Assembly: GCA_027604005.1 (NCBI GenBank)
Contig: JADGJT010000381.1
Location: forward strand, 1 to 17,912
DNA: 17,912 bases
Reading direction: 5' to 3'
DNA from: Dinochytrium kinnereticum
Taxonomy: Eukaryota > Chytridiomycota > Chytridiomycetes > Chytridiales > Chytridiaceae
The notes under the pieces were generated by a model. It ran no database searches and was not told the DNA's origin. It saw only the letters and a program-made list of their open reading frames with translations. The position numbers and the translations under genes were made by a program. Below are positions 1 through 8,587 of the stretch, piece after piece; within the stretch, counting starts at the first letter, position 1, and each line of letters starts with the position of its first letter.

Positions 1-755
1 CAGTATTGGGATACGCCCCACTACCGGAAGGGTGGGAGTGGATGGGGAAGGGAGTCGTCCAGGGATCAAGGGACTCAAGCGGAGGAAAGAACTCACTCAG
101 AACCGCAACTTTGCATTAATTTAAGGAGCAAAAAGCCATCATACTAAAATCATCCTTTTATACAGGAATCAAATACTAAAACAATATAGCAAAATCATAT
201 AAAGAGAAACAACAAAAAACATATATTAAAATCAGGACGCGGGCCCGCAAAGGGTAAACCGGTGCCCCGCGCCATCAAACTGGAATAAAAGTGAACCAGT
301 GCTGGTGACTCTAAACCAATCCTGCGGGAAACGCAGGCCTGCCATAAAGGCAGCAACGACACGAAATAAAGAAAAAGAAACAAGAAACGCAGAAAAGCAC
401 GCCAAGGACCGAAAAACCCTCAACAGAAAAGAAAAAGAAAAGCGTGGGAATAACTGTCTTTCACGGAAAAACCACTTAAGTGAGGGAAAGATACACAGAG
501 GACTTAAGTGTTTTGGGAGGACTCGCAGCAGCGAACATGGGAGAAATGCTAGATTCTTACACAATCCTTTCCTACCGCGAAGAACATTCGTGATCGGACT
601 AGCACCATGTGGTTCTCTTCTCTATCAGTCGAGGCTAGATAGAGAGGGCCAAGAGAGAGAACTTCACACCGACCGTTGTGGAGTCTAGTATCTGGCTCGT
701 TGTTGAATAAACGTGGTCCCTAGAAGGTAACCTGAAGTGCTATCATGTAAAGAAA

Positions 756-855
756 CTGAGCACGGGAGTTAGAGGGACTCGGACCCAACAGTTGTTTTTA
801 TTCACCTGAGCACGGGAGGTATTGGGACGGGGATTTAACAGCTAGAGTCTCCCGG
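756..855. repeat. Degenerate 50-bp tandem duplication
   Basis: A perfect 13-nt match (CTGAGCACGGGAG) occurs at 756-768 and again at 806-818. After each copy there is further imperfect similarity: a GGGAC-CGG-like stretch and then AACAG. The unit is 50 bp and is present about twice. It is non-coding and of unknown origin. Confidence 0.6.
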
Positions 856-1041
856 CCTCCCATGCTCTCTTCTTTTGTCTCTCCTCCAATCCCCCTTTAA
901 CCCAGCAACACGCCGTTTCCCTTTCCAATAAATTATCTCTCTTTCAGCCTCCTACTCCGGCCCTCTTCTCTCACGTGACTCCTCTTAGCTATCTCGCGAC
1001 ATTCACTCTGTGTTATTAGGCATTCCTCTCCTGGTTCAACA

Positions 1042-1165
1042 GGTGTGGGATTTGCGGGAAGGGAGTGAGGGAGTGAAGTGAAGATGATGAAGAGCAGAAG
1101 AAGGGGGGTTAGTAAGCCTTACGGGTGTGGGATTTACAAGGAGGAGGGATGAAGTAAAGAAAGTA
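1042..1165. repeat. Degenerate 82-bp tandem duplication
   Basis: GGTGTGGGATTT occurs at 1042-1053 and again at 1124-1135. Both copies are followed by a purine-rich stretch with GGGA and GTGAAGTGAA/ATGAAGTAAA similarity. The spacing is 82 bp. The second copy decays after about 40 bp. No coding role is seen. Confidence 0.4.
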
Positions 1166-1377
1166 TAGATTGAATGAAGTGTGCGAAAAAAAATAATGTG
1201 TCAAGTTTGAAGGCCACAGAGAGGAAACAACAATATTTTGACACTACAACGCCACATCGTTGAGTAGATTCACTACTTTTATTGAAAGAGTGTAAGGCCA
1301 CCATAACTATGGGTATACAGCCAAATTCTTAGCCACCAATGCCAAACGAAAAAATATAGAAAAAAAAGGTTTTACAA

Positions 1378-3379
1378 TTAGCAAGCATACTTTTCTGGGA
1401 GAATCCCACTCCACTTCCCCTTGTCCTCCTTGACACTGGCAATCTTATCCTTTAACCAGCATTTGCTACCATCATAAGTCCAGCTCTTGCACTTGTGTTC
1501 ACTCTTGCACATAAGCATGCAAGCCCTCGCATCCTCACTGGGTCGGTTGTCGTAGTCACTCCCGTATCGGTCAGTATCTTTTTGGATAGCCTCACGATTT
1601 GCCAAAAAGTTTTGAAGAACGTCAGAGTAGGTTACCCCGGACTTAGGGTGGGCGGCGATGGCCATAGTCTCTACTTCGTGAAGTCGTTGGATCTTTTTGA
1701 TAAGGGGGCGGTAAGATGAGAGAGAGGTTTTTTTCGTTATTATAGTAGAGAGATATGGGATTGTTTGATATCGCAGAGCTGGTATGAGAGAACTAATGAG
1801 CGTTGGGTCTTACCTGATGAGGGAGAAGGTGGTGAAAAACATTGGGCCGCATGCATGGGTCATTAGGGAACCAGCTCTATGAAAAAAGCAATAACAAAAT
1901 TCAGTTAAAAGATTTCTTAAACCCCTACCAAGCAAAACTGATAGAACAGGAAAGAAAAGAAAAGGAGTAGAAGGAGCTGGGAGTAAAGGCAAAAACATAT
2001 GACTTACATCATCGTTGGGACTGTTTAAATTTTGAGAGAAAACACACAGGACAGGAGCATGGTTAACATTGTTTAGAGGCAGGGTGGAGTAAAGACAACA
2101 TGAGTATGCTCCACTTACGGCTCTTTGTCAAAGCCCTGTCCACCAGTAAGAAGGATACCATTGTCACGGAAGCAAAGGGCGAGACGAACGTCACCCGCTA
2201 GATAAGCATGCAGCAAAGATGTTAAAAATTAAAGAAATCAAAAAAGGTAAGTTAAAACCATGAGGTCAATTGCAATATAGTAAAGGTCAGACGGATATCA
2301 TGTTTGAAAGACTACCAAAGCAACAAAAAAGAAAAAAGAAAGAGCGAGGAAAGTATCGTAATCTCACCCCAGCAATCCTTGTATTTCTTAATGCACCCCT
2401 CAATGCCACCCATCATCTTCTTGACGGCTCCGCGAGACATAACGATACCAGACCCTCCGTGAGCAAAGTTAGGTCCATCTCCAAACTTCTGAACGCCATC
2501 GCACCCGACAAAGACGTTAGACTGTCCAATGTAGTGAGGATCATCAGGGTTCTTCCCCTTGAGGTAGTGATCCAAGTTATCAAAAAACATGTACGAGTCA
2601 TCATCGATCATAATGTACCACTCAGCGTTGGGGTACTTGCGGTAGAGGTACTCGACACCGGGAATATTCTTGTGGGCGTCCAGCTTCCAGCCCCTTGAGT
2701 CCTCGGCAGGAATGACGGCAGCCTCCTTGGGCTCTCTTTTCTCCAAATTACGGCTCTTTTCATCCTCATCATCACCATCCTTTGCCTTTTCCTTGGAGGC
2801 AGACCCCTTGGACTTTGCGGCAGCTTCATCCTTCTCCTTTTTGGCAGCAAGGCGCTTGTCGACGAGATCATAAACGCCAGTATAAACATCGATCATGGGG
2901 TGATCGCCAATGTGAATGCCAGGGCTTTCGCCAATGATAACGAGGTTGTTGATCTTCTTGAGGAAAGTGACGAGGTGGATGCTGGCCCTCTCAACGGCGA
3001 CCTCGGCACCCGTTTTAAGGGCAACCGCAAACTTGTCGAACCTCTTCCTGGTCTCATCACCATCCCTAAGGTTCTTGGAGGAGTCGTTCCGAAGGGACTC
3101 CACAGCCTTGTCAAAGGGAGCGCTGGGGGCGTTAAATAGCGGCTCACCAATCTGAACATTGGTTGACGAGATATGGGACGGCGCATTCTTCTTCTTGCCG
3201 GACCCGGCTGAGGTGCCTGTGTTGGCTGTTGATGGAGTCTTTTTGGTACCAAATGCCGCAGCCCACTTCAGCCGCGGTGATTCATAGCCATCCCTCAGGT
3301 TGAGGAAGGACAGGTAGATAAGGCCGAGAGCAAGGACCGAGATGATGAGCAGCTTGCCCCTGGAGAGGTTGAGGCGCAT
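1378..3379 (-). CDS. GT31-type beta-1,3-galactosyltransferase-like protein with C-terminal PAN/apple domain, type II membrane protein
   Basis: Four exons on the minus strand: 3379-2368, 2197-2119, 1874-1814 and 1692-1378. They join in frame to 488 aa. The donors are GTGAGA, GTAAGT and GTAAGA. The open frame continues upstream to a TTG at 3388, but the first ATG is at 3379 in a good context (ACCATG). Residues about 10-28 form a membrane anchor after a short basic cytosolic end, as in a Golgi type II enzyme. The catalytic part has a WYIMIDDD stretch with the metal-binding DDD at 259-261, a GGSG motif (308-311) and CWAGDVRLALC (336-346), followed by a PNDPC...FHHLLP stretch. This is the pattern of core-1 beta-1,3-galactosyltransferase-like (C1GALT/Fringe-like, GT31) proteins, which use UDP-sugars. 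Residues about 394-488 hold a PAN/apple-like domain with Cys 442, 446, 452, 462 and 488. An unusual Lys/Glu/Ala-rich charged insert lies at about 177-222. The exact sugar donor and acceptor cannot be read from sequence. The family assignment is confident; the start and junctions are well supported by reading frame. Confidence 0.9.
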
Positions 3380-3862
3380 GGTGAGCAAACGATCAGCAAC
3401 TCAAGGAGGGCGTTATGTTCAATGGGCAAATTTCGCTCGTGTCTCCTTTGGGAGCAAATGCCTTGCATGCCTGCCACACAGAAGCCAACGCGGAATTCTT
3501 CTCTGCATTCCGTGACACTTTTCTGCTGATCTGCAAAGAAGTTGGCGATGCCTGAGAATAGAAGTGAGCAGAAGGCTGCAGAATCAAAAGACGAGATGGC
3601 ACCGGAATCGCTAAGATTGTGCAAATCTATTAACTGGCTACTCAGTATCAATCCACCAAAAAAGGGCGGGCAGGCGGCTGAATGTGCAGCAGTCGACTCG
3701 CGTCCCGACGTTATTCCCCTTCGCGTCCACAGTGATCTGTGAGCACTTCACTTGGCCTGAAGTTCAACATTTGTCAAAAAAAAAAAAAAAAACACCAGTT
3801 GACAAGGCAGGCCATCCCCACACCCACCCATCCCCTTCGGCTCCCATCTACAGCCCATCAGA
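3380..3862. promoter_or_regulatory. Divergent intergenic promoter region
   Basis: About 480 bp lie between the ATG of the minus-strand glycosyltransferase (3379) and the ATG of the plus-strand PH-like protein (3863), so both promoters must lie here. The part next to the plus-strand gene (3685-3862) is free of ATG and contains a run of 17 A (3776-3792) followed by a C/A-rich leader. I see no clear TATA box and recognise no specific factor site. Confidence 0.6.
3776..3792 (+). repeat. Poly(A) tract, 17 A
   Basis: A homopolymer run of 17 A, 70 bp upstream of the start codon at 3863. Poly(dA:dT) tracts are known to exclude nucleosomes at fungal promoters, so a promoter role for this one is inferred. 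Confidence 0.6.
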
Positions 3863-5023
3863 ATGGACGCTCTAGCAGAAGTACACTTCTCAAGAAAGAA
3901 GAAGTGGGCGGTGGAGGAGATCGACCGCCATGCTCCGGAGACTCAACGCTATCAGGAAATGATACAGCAGTACCCAACCCGGCACTCCACCAACCTCAAT
4001 CCTCGTCCATCTCTCCCACCGCCAGCCTACTTCAACCATTCTCTCGGTGATTACGCCTCTATAGGAACCCAAAAACATACATCGCAGGATATTGACGTCC
4101 TTAGCACGAGCTGGTGGAAATTCCAACCCACAGCTCCTTCGCGCACCGCTAGCTTCTACCATATCAGGGCGACACCCTCCCTTCAGGATAACGACGGCGA
4201 CTTGCGCAGCGATGGCTTGGGGGTGACAGGAGTCATTGAGCATCCAGCACATAGGTTTCGATCCATCTCTGCCAACCCAGAAATCAACTCAAATCACCAT
4301 CAGTATCGTCATAACAGCCATTTTACGGCCGCTCAACCGCGAGTTCAAGAAGCTTCAACCGGCGATCATCTGAATGTGTGTTCGCCCACAGTTCTGTCGG
4401 CTTCGACATCAACTCTAGTGGAAAGCCGGGCATTGGATATCAAAAGCATTCCCATCGACAGAGCTCCATCGCCTACAGCATCTATCTCGTATTTACCAGC
4501 ACCCATCAATGACTCCACCCTTACACTACCCTCTGAAGACACCAGCCCTCCCCAAAGAAACCCCCACATTCCCCTCCCAACTTTGTGCGAAGCGCGAGTG
4601 GACCGAAACGAGCAATCCCGCCTACTGGTTGGGAAGAAAGGCCCTTCTTTCTTTACATTCCTACCAACCGGTAAATGGACACAAAACCTCATCGTTCAAA
4701 TCGACCCAAAAGAAAATTGGTCACTCGTTATCTCTGCAAAACCTTCAAAATGGTCTCGGGATCAGTCGTCAGGACTGTCTTCCGAAAAGACCAGCGGAAA
4801 GGGTAGAAAGGAAAAGAGATGGAGTTTGAAGAATGCCATTTTACGGACGAATGGCGTTAACGTTGGGACGGGAAGGATCAATATCATACAAGTGGAGTTT
4901 GTGAGTGGTGAGTCGGTCGTGCTTTCTTTTCAGGAAAGGGAGGAGGTTGTCAAGTGGGTTGAGGGGATAAAGTATGCTATTAGTCAATCTACTCCGGTGG
5001 GGGGGAAAAAGTCTGCCCGATGA
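3863..5023 (+). CDS. Uncharacterised fungal protein with C-terminal PH-like domain
   Basis: Single exon of 386 codons, ATG at 3863, TGA at 5021-5023. I do not recognise a named gene. The first 45 residues are charged (SRKKKWAVEEIDRHAPETQR) and look helical. Residues about 45-245 are Ser/Thr/Pro/His-rich and probably disordered. Residues about 254-376 look folded: LLVGKKGPSFFTFLPTGKW, then a basic loop (SGKGRKEKRW, 311-320), alternating beta strands (NIIQVEFVSGESVVLSF), and a final amphipathic helix with a conserved-type Trp (VVKWVEGIKYAI, Trp365). That order of strands followed by a Trp-containing helix is what a PH-superfamily domain looks like, so lipid or protein binding at a membrane is a reasonable inference. 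It is not proof. The protein ends with a short basic tail. Confidence 0.75.
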   Translation: MDALAEVHFSRKKKWAVEEIDRHAPETQRYQEMIQQYPTRHSTNLNPRPSLPPPAYFNHSLGDYASIGTQKHTSQDIDVLSTSWWKFQPTAPSRTASFYHIRATPSLQDNDGDLRSDGLGVTGVIEHPAHRFRSISANPEINSNHHQYRHNSHFTAAQPRVQEASTGDHLNVCSPTVLSASTSTLVESRALDIKSIPIDRAPSPTASISYLPAPINDSTLTLPSEDTSPPQRNPHIPLPTLCEARVDRNEQSRLLVGKKGPSFFTFLPTGKWTQNLIVQIDPKENWSLVISAKPSKWSRDQSSGLSSEKTSGKGRKEKRWSLKNAILRTNGVNVGTGRINIIQVEFVSGESVVLSFQEREEVVKWVEGIKYAISQSTPVGGKKSAR

Positions 5024-5336
5024 TGAGGAACGTTACAATCAACTGAAGGATATCATGATGATTTGCATGATAAACTTTTACAGTCTATCTCTGAAGCCGA
5101 TTTTGTATGTGGAATAGAAAACACCTGTTATCAAATCAAGCATGAGTTGTTCCATTCCTTTTCACATCTCTGCTTATCAGCCGGAATCAACCGTGTCAAG
5201 TAACGCGCTGAAGCCGTGTGCGCGTTAAAAGCAATATTTCTCAAAGCAAAAGTATTAAAAGCGTACTTGACACAGAGAAATACTGCGCGATTTCGCGACG
5301 ACCAAAAAACAACTTCGAATTCTCGAAGACTCCCAA
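5024..5336. other. Intergenic region, nothing distinctive
   Basis: This 313-bp stretch follows the stop codon at 5023. I see no coding frame with an ATG and natural composition. It contains an imperfect hairpin (CTTCGA-ATTC-TCGAAG, about 5313-5328). It should include the 3' UTR of the upstream gene. Confidence 0.5.
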
Positions 5337-5504
5337 TCAAAAGAATGCCTCATTTGAGGGCCAGAGCCTGACAATTCCAATCCCATCCTCAAGCACCAAC
5401 CCCACGCTGGCGTCCTCAACGTCCTCAGGAATCCGCCAGCGCAACGCTTTCGTTGTTTCAATCCTCACGAATTTAAGTCCCTTGTGACGAGGCGAATTAT
5501 CCAT
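5337..5504 (-). CDS. Possible small ORF, 55 aa, unknown
   Basis: An ATG at 5504 opens a 55-codon frame ending at TGA (5339-5337). The product has a mixed, globular-looking composition (for example KFVRIETTKALRWRIPEDV and VGLVLEDGIGIVRLW) rather than the biased composition of a chance frame, and the codons look ordinary for this genome. The frame is open upstream to about 5549 without another ATG. No homology is recognised. Against it, the frame is short, the opposite strand is also open (5218-5487), and it may be only one exon of something longer. Low confidence. Confidence 0.22.
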   Translation of the reverse strand: MDNSPRHKGLKFVRIETTKALRWRIPEDVEDASVGLVLEDGIGIVRLWPSNEAFF

Positions 5505-5765
5505 CGCAGGACTTTTCTTTGGATCTTTCACCTTCTCCACCACACACAACCATCAAAGCATTCAAGATCCTTACGCCTCTAGGCCATTCAAGGCCCTCCC
5601 ATTCATCCCAGGTCAAATCCCATCAACTACCACCGGCGAAGAAACTCAAGCTTGACATCCTCAGAAAACGATAAGGGAAAACATAGACAAAAGATAGGGT
5701 CTCCAAACGGCTCAGTTTGGGCTCCTTCACAGCGTTCCATCAGTGTTTTAGTTGAGAAGGCTCGA

Positions 5766-5939
5766 ATGAGCTCGGGTGAAGAAATATCGGGCTTGTTTGC
5801 TGGTTCTCGTCGGGCTGATCACCGAGGAGCCAGTTTAAGGCCTTTTTCGTTAAGTGGGAAGCTTGTTTGGGTTGTGCTGGCTTGCGTTGTCGTTGGAATC
5901 GGTGAGTATTCTTCTTTTTGTTTCGCAGATATCGCATAG
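5766..5939 (+). CDS. Possible small single-pass membrane protein or first exon
   Basis: The plus strand has no ATG at all from 5348 to 5765. The first ATG (5766) opens a frame that is itself open back to 5583, just after a pyrimidine-rich CTCTAG. The product would be 57 aa: a polar Ser/Arg-rich N-terminus and then a membrane-type helix (LVWVVLACVVVGIG, residues 33-46). At 5902 there is an excellent donor (GTGAGT) directly after the helix, so the tail read without splicing (to TAG 5939) may be wrong. Splicing from 5902 to an acceptor at 6206-6207 would join it in frame with the 184-aa gene downstream, giving 263 aa. No family is recognised. Whether it is a separate gene, a first exon or a leader is open. 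Confidence 0.3.
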   Translation: MSSGEEISGLFAGSRRADHRGASLRPFSLSGKLVWVVLACVVVGIGEYSSFCFADIA

Positions 5940-5978
5940 TTTTATTTGGGATTATTTTGGTGCTTTCGTTCTGGCATT

Positions 5979-6019
5979 CCTTCCCTTTTTCTTTTTCTTT
6001 TTCTTTTCTTCTTTTCGTT
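5979..6019 (+). repeat. Polypyrimidine tract
   Basis: A nearly pure C/T tract with repeated CTTTTT units. It could be part of an intron (5902-6207) or of the promoter of the gene at 6309. No other role is visible. Confidence 0.5.
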
Positions 6020-6308
6020 TGTCCATTATCGTTTGACCAAATGACTACCTGCATACGCAATATTCCAAAACTCTCTGGATCTTAATCGCATGGCCATACT
6101 GTAAAGCCAACTCTATACTTTTTAATTTTTTATTATTTTTTTTGGTTTTTGATCCAACTAGAGTACTATCTTTCTGATAAAATATTTCAAAAAAAAACCT
6201 CCCACAGTCTACTTCACCCAACCCAACCGACGGAACCACATAAATCGAGCCATAGTTCGCCTTCTCAGTCCCAGAACCCTTCCCCTCACGACCCGCACCC
6301 ACAAAAAA

Positions 6309-6970
6309 ATGGATTCCCCGATAAAATACCCTCCACACTCACCTCCAGACCTCCCTCCCGTGACGCACCGAAAGCGTTCCAGCTCCCTCCCCTCCCCAAC
6401 CAACCTTGCCAGCTTCATTTTAACCCCTTTGCTATCCGTTACCTCATCTTTCTTGGGAGCACCTACTCCAAAAGAGGATGATGAAGAGTCACCTCAAACT
6501 GCTCAAAGCGGTGGAGCGGGTTGGGTTGGAAATTTACGATCCGCATCGCCTTCAACGGGTGATGGCGAGGTTGCGGGATGGGGTGCGGGTGGGTTGACCT
6601 CAGATTCTTTTGACACTTCCAGGCCTGGGCATGGAGCAGATCAGAGGGACGGGTTTGCGCTGTCAGAGATTCAGGTTTGGTTTATTTTATATTCACTTTC
6701 TACTTGGCAAAAACCAGCATCAAGTTAAGTACACGTTTTACTAACATTTTCCAATAAAAACTATTTATAAAAATAAAAAAGGAAATCGAGCGCATAATGA
6801 AAGAACGGTCGGTCTCCTTTGACGAGGCGAGGTACATACATGTCGAGTGGAAGCTTATTTCGAACGGTATTGATCCGGCAACAGGCTTGCCGATGAACGA
6901 TCCTAGGGCCGTCACTTTTGATTCGTTTCGAGGGGGGAGAGTGGCATCTGATAGGAGAGCATTGGTGTAG
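6309..6970 (+). CDS. Uncharacterised fungal protein, 184 aa, one intron
   Basis: Two exons: 6309-6674 and 6782-6970, 122 + 62 residues, stop TAG at 6968-6970. The 107-nt intron has donor GTTTGG, a perfect TACTAAC branch site near 6738-6744 and an AAAAAAG acceptor, and both exons stay in frame. The first exon is Pro/Ser/Gly-rich and probably disordered. The second encodes a compact charged segment (EIERIMKERSVSFDEARYIH ... NGIDPATGLPMNDPRAV) with a helix-rich beginning that looks conserved. I have an impression that similar short C-terminal segments occur in uncharacterised filamentous-fungal proteins, but I cannot name the family. The ATG at 6309 follows a C/A-rich leader without other ATGs from 6208 on. 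No function is assigned. Confidence 0.75.
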
Positions 6971-7130
6971 CGCTTTTATCCTATCTACCTAGTACCGTTT
7001 GCAGGCATGCCCGATAAGCCAGAAAAGAGACTTTGAAATAGTTTCTACCCAGAACCTCTTTTAGGCTAATATCAATAACTTATTCTAATGTTTCTCATGA
7101 GCTTTTTCATCAATTCAGTCTAACCGTGTC

Positions 7131-7136
7131 CACGTG
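7131..7136. promoter_or_regulatory. CACGTG palindrome (E-box/G-box type)
   Basis: CACGTG is the core site of fungal bHLH regulators. This is the first of three within 1.5 kb upstream of the 644-aa gene. Binding is inferred from the motif only. Confidence 0.3.
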
Positions 7137-7673
7137 ACCTGCTACGACAAACATTTCTTGTTGAAGTTTGTCAAACAAAACTTGCCATCCCCAAACAAAA
7201 CAATTGCATTGCTCAACGACGAAACAAACACGGACGCTTCGTTCTATTCCAAAGGCTGATATCGGAGATTTCGCTTGTAGCTTCTTCATCGGTGTAGGTT
7301 TGGCCGTCGGAAGGGATTCATCGGTTACTTTGTTGATGTTTGAGTTGTTAGTGGTTGGGAGCACTTGAAAGAAAAGGTGTTGGCTTCATGTAGGTGTTAT
7401 TTTTGTGATATGGACTTTAGTCAGTGGGTTCGTAATCGATCTCTTGGTGCACTCTGTTTATCTTATAGTCTGGAAAGTGGTTGAGTTTTTCCGTTGGGGT
7501 GCAATAGCATTTTGGAGTGAATGTAGAAGGCGATTTTCAAGTTTTGAGTTCATTGTTGTGCCGTTTTCAAGGTTTCGATACCATATCTCTTCAAATATCT
7601 AATATTATGATCAGCTTCAACCCTTGTTGGACAGCGTTTTGTAGCAATCGCTGTGGAAAAAAAATTAGATAAC

Positions 7674-7679
7674 CACGTG
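7674..7679. promoter_or_regulatory. CACGTG palindrome (E-box/G-box type)
   Basis: Second CACGTG, in the context AACCACGTGGGG with an extended CCACGTGG palindrome, about 50 bp before a TATA-like stretch at 7730-7739. Confidence 0.3.
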
Positions 7680-8328
7680 GGGTTCTACTCTCAGTGTTTG
7701 GACCGGAAGCACCGTTCGTAAGCCTGTGGGTTTATATATAATTTTATAAAGGCCCAGCTCCGGTGAGTATCTTGGGATTACATAAAATCCGATCGAAAAA
7801 AGTAATCACGGCAGATGATAATCAAGCCGCAACAAATCTCACTTTAACAGTTTTCAATTTTTGGTTTGACCACACCTGCTCAATTGATGTGCAACTAAAA
7901 GAAACTCAGGGCCCGCCCCTTGCATTTTCGTCAAAACTAGTTAGATTCAGCAAGCCATCGAAGATCAGAAGGTCGGTTGAAGAGCTCTGGAGCAGTTCTA
8001 TTTTCACAAGCTATTCCGATAATTTCGAAAAGGGCATTTAGCAACTCATCGACCGTCGCTTTAATCAGCCGTGACCATTACGACTTATTAGATTACCTTC
8101 TCGGACAGGTTTCATACTTAGGCATTATACCACTACATTTATAAACTATTAAAGAACTACGAGCAAAGTTCATACCTACCCGGAATTCAAGAAGCCTCGA
8201 CATTATTATCCAGAACCCTCTTGCACTACGACTCAGCATTACAGTCTAATCTTTTAAGCAGACGGCTTCTGCTATTGCGTTCAGATTCATTCGTAGTACT
8301 TCTTCATCATAAGACCTCTGCAGTCTTA

Positions 8329-8361
8329 ATGTTTCGAGTCTACCGATACTTTGGGCTTTAG
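8329..8361 (+). other. uORF, 10 codons, upstream of the 644-aa gene
   Basis: This is the only plus-strand ATG between 7890 and 8719. It opens a 10-codon frame ending in TAG at 8359-8361. If the stretch is transcribed as a leader, this would be its sole upstream reading frame, about 360 nt before the main start. Confidence 0.35.
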
Positions 8362-8372
8362 AAGGATATTTC

Positions 8373-8386
8373 TAGGGTTAGGGTTA
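8373..8386 (+). promoter_or_regulatory. Telomere-like motif TAGGGTTAGGGTTA
   Basis: Two tandem copies of the TTAGGG-type unit. Filamentous fungi generally use TTAGGG telomeres, and short internal copies can serve as binding sites for Myb/TRF-type proteins at promoters. With two copies only, chance is possible. Confidence 0.35.
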
Positions 8387-8581
8387 TCGCAGACAAGCTC
8401 AAGGAAGACTTGGATTTTTTATACTGACACCGCCAACACTCTCGGGTGAAAGCGCTTTGGTGCAAGCATTTTCTTTTTTCGGAGTTACCCTTTGCAGTCA
8501 AGTCAAGACTTCCCTCGTTTAGAAAATATTCGATCGAGTTCAAGGAGCATTCGTACGATTTTATTAAGTCTTTCAGTTTAA

Positions 8582-8587
8582 CACGTG
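8582..8587. promoter_or_regulatory. CACGTG palindrome within ACACGTGT
   Basis: Third CACGTG before the 644-aa gene, 133 bp upstream of its ATG, in an 8-bp palindrome ACACGTGT. A related CACGTC lies at 8694-8699. Confidence 0.3.

Larger units (their letters stand above)
1..1377. other. Intergenic region, no supportable gene
   Basis: I see no convincing coding region here. The longest plus-strand open frame (299-688) begins at GTG, is extremely Lys/Glu-rich and has no recognisable domain. The minus-strand frames opposite it are Phe/Leu-rich mirror images of the same purine-rich DNA. The stretch contains two adjacent small hairpins (321-337, stem CCTGCG/CGCAGG; 339-353, stem CTGCC/GGCAG), another hairpin at 619-645, an AATAAA-type signal near 704-709, and two degenerate tandem duplications listed separately. 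A decayed retroelement end is possible but unproven. The last part (about 1200-1377) lies just downstream of the minus-strand glycosyltransferase gene and should contain its 3' UTR. Confidence 0.6.
6971..7889. other. Intergenic region, no supportable gene
   Basis: About 900 bp after the stop at 6970. Several open frames exist on both strands (for example 7110-7364 minus and 7405-7602 plus). They start at GTG rather than ATG and have compositions expected from T-rich or A-rich DNA. There are two CACGTG sites (listed separately), a TATA-like stretch (TTTATATATA, 7730-7739) and a donor-like GGTGAGTATC at about 7762-7771. It may hold the distal promoter of the gene at 8720. Confidence 0.5.

Noticed and set aside
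299..688. 129-codon plus-strand frame, Lys/Glu-rich
   Set aside because: It starts at GTG, has no ATG near its beginning, its composition follows from A-rich DNA, and no domain is seen.
2608..3252. Several open frames on both strands inside the glycosyltransferase first exon
   Set aside because: They are shadows of the real reading frame, with Arg/Pro-rich or Ser/Leu-rich out-of-frame translations.
7405..7602. Hydrophobic 65-codon plus-strand frame
   Set aside because: It starts at GTG, and its Val/Phe/Trp content is explained by T/G-rich DNA. No ATG in frame.
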